Assembly: GCF_009830285.1 (NCBI RefSeq)
Contig: NZ_WUQX01000003.1
Coordinates: 1 to 64,000, forward strand
Length of the DNA stretch: 64,000 nucleotides
Reading direction: 5' to 3'
From: Sporofaciens musculi
GTDB taxonomy: Bacteria > Bacillota > Clostridia > Lachnospirales > Lachnospiraceae
In this document: positions 63,063 to 64,000 of the stretch, piece after piece
Layout of the letters: each line of letters opens with the position of its first letter
Numbering within the stretch: the stretch's first letter is position 1
The notes under the pieces: model-generated
Seen by the model: the letters and a program-made list of their open reading frames with translations, nothing else
Databases searched by the model: none
Told to the model about the DNA's origin: nothing
Made by a program: the position numbers and the translations under genes

Positions 63063-64000
63063 ATGTTTATAATGGACAATGAACTGAAACTGAATGAATG
63101 GCAGTTTGCCCAGAGAAAGTATCTTCCTTTTGAAGAGAAGCTTATCCTCTCCAGGAGGCGAATTGAGGACTGGTATGATTTCCACGAGGGTGACGTCTAT
63201 GTATCTTTTTCGGGCGGGATGGATTCGACGGTACTTGTTGATCTTGTCAGAAAAACGGTCGGGGATGTTCCGTTGGTATTTGTGAATACCGGGCTTGAGT
63301 ATCCGGAAATCGTCAGATTTGTTTCCTTATATGATAATGTGACTGTTTTGAGGCCAAAAATGTCATTCAAGGAAGTGCTGGAAGTGCATGGATACCCACT
63401 GATCAGTAAAGAGACGGCAGCAAAAATCAGAAAGCTGCGGCATGGCAACCTAAGCGCCCGTTATCGAAATTATCTTCTGAACGGAGACGAAAGAGGAAGT
63501 TTTGGAAAGCTGGCCGAAAAGTGGAAATTCCTTGTAAATGCACCTTTTGATATCAGCGAACTGTGCTGTGACATTACGAAAAAGCAGCCAATTTATGCAT
63601 ATAACAAGGAAACAGGCAGGGTTCCCTATATTGGGATCACACAGGATGAAGGGTACAGAAGGCAGAGGGAATATAACCGTACAGGCTGCAATGTATATGA
63701 TGCAAAGCACCCAAAATCCCAGCCCCTAGGTTTTTGGACCCGTCAGGATATCCTACGGTATATTGCCGTAAATAATCTCAACATTTGCAGTATCTATGGG
63801 ACAATAGAGTGCCGCAATGGCGTGTTCCAAAATACAGGGGTTTACAGATCCGGCTGTGTCTACTGCTGCATGGGGGTACAGCTGGAACCTCATCCGAACC
63901 GCTTTGAGAGGATGAAGTCTGATGACTATAGGCTTTACAACTATTGTATGCGCCCGCTGTATGAAAATGGGCTTGGGTTTGATTATGTGCTGAATTACTG
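63063..64000 (+). CDS. PAPS-reductase-like PP-loop protein, 3' truncated by window end
   Basis: At least 312 residues from the ATG at 63063, open to the window end. FSGGMDSTVLVDLVRKT is the PP-loop (SGGxDS). FVNTGLEYPEIVRF and ITKKQPIYAYNKETGRVPYI follow, with IGITQDEGYRRQREYNRTG further on. Cysteines CRNG, CVYCCMG and NYCMRP could bind a metal cluster. The family is the PAPS reductase/IbrA-like PP-loop ATPases found in phages and mobile elements. It activates a substrate with ATP. The substrate is unknown. Confidence 0.8.
   Translation, partial: MFIMDNELKLNEWQFAQRKYLPFEEKLILSRRRIEDWYDFHEGDVYVSFSGGMDSTVLVDLVRKTVGDVPLVFVNTGLEYPEIVRFVSLYDNVTVLRPKMSFKEVLEVHGYPLISKETAAKIRKLRHGNLSARYRNYLLNGDERGSFGKLAEKWKFLVNAPFDISELCCDITKKQPIYAYNKETGRVPYIGITQDEGYRRQREYNRTGCNVYDAKHPKSQPLGFWTRQDILRYIAVNNLNICSIYGTIECRNGVFQNTGVYRSGCVYCCMGVQLEPHPNRFERMKSDDYRLYNYCMRPLYENGLGFDYVLNY

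Noticed and set aside
63063..64000. DndC or sulfate-assimilation PAPS reductase
   Set aside because: No dnd neighbours or sulfur genes are visible, and the gene is cut by the window end. The call is kept at family level.
1..64000. CRISPR array, tRNA or rRNA genes, intact IS transposase
   Set aside because: No regularly spaced repeats, no clear tRNA cloverleaf or rRNA segment, and no transposase motif were found by eye. A dedicated tRNA search could still find one.

Overview
The window looks like chromosomal DNA of a low-to-medium GC gut Firmicute, most likely a Lachnospiraceae-type clostridium. The basis is AGGAGG-type ribosome binding sites, frequent TTG/GTG starts, the mix of BceRS/VanRS-like two-component systems with ABC exporters, and relics of integrative conjugative elements (ICEs: DUF4313, DUF3846, an excisionase-like HTH, a sigma-like ORF). 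No rRNA, tRNA, CRISPR array or intact IS transposase was recognised. The assignment is inference, because no marker gene is present.

Layout. 0.1-3.9 kb: an AgrA/AgrC-like (LytTR) two-component operon, a secreted DUF4879 protein and small genes, tied together by three copies of a LytTR-type promoter element. 4.2-6.1 kb: a decayed AAA-ATPase/RloB pair. 6.6-12.3 kb: two very large unrecognised genes and ICE-type accessory genes. 12.6-19.4 kb: a Phd/ParE toxin-antitoxin pair with a perfect operator, then small single-domain genes (GNAT, DUF6194, glyoxalase-fold, hydrolase, DUF3795, SRPBCC, flavin-dependent) and the deletion scar of a receiver/FtsX operon. 19.5-36.6 kb: a resistance and stress array with a response regulator, histidine kinase and ABC exporter, a double-HTH MerR regulator, flavodoxin-like reductases, two further ABC exporters, a TetR operon, a UvrA-like ABC protein, AraC and WYL regulators, a DJ-1/PfpI protein and a tocopherol-cyclase-like protein. 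36.8-43.4 kb: a mostly minus-strand patchwork of mobile-element relics, with Uma2, AraC and transglutaminase-like genes. 43.5-48.6 kb: an intact response regulator, histidine kinase, ABC ATPase and FtsX permease operon. 49.4-57.1 kb: a defence island with an intact AAA/RloB pair, QatABCD and a DUF2971 gene. 57.3-58.4 kb: ICE relics. 58.5-60.9 kb: an XRE-cupin regulator divergent from azlCD, then an HD-domain gene. 61.3-64 kb: a divergent tyrosine recombinase, an unknown gene and a PAPS-reductase-like PP-loop protein cut by the window end.

How it fits together: this is an accessory region rich in sensing and export modules, each regulator sitting beside its likely target, plus anti-phage loci. 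Several duplicated modules occur once intact and once decayed: AAA/RloB, the FtsX operon and a CPBP-like membrane protein. This suggests repeated acquisition and loss.

Caution: about twenty genes carry single-base frameshifts. Several of these sit in A, C or T runs where one base more or less restores a well-conserved protein, so part of the damage may be sequencing error. Two in-frame TAG codons and the deletion joins cannot be explained by homopolymer indels.
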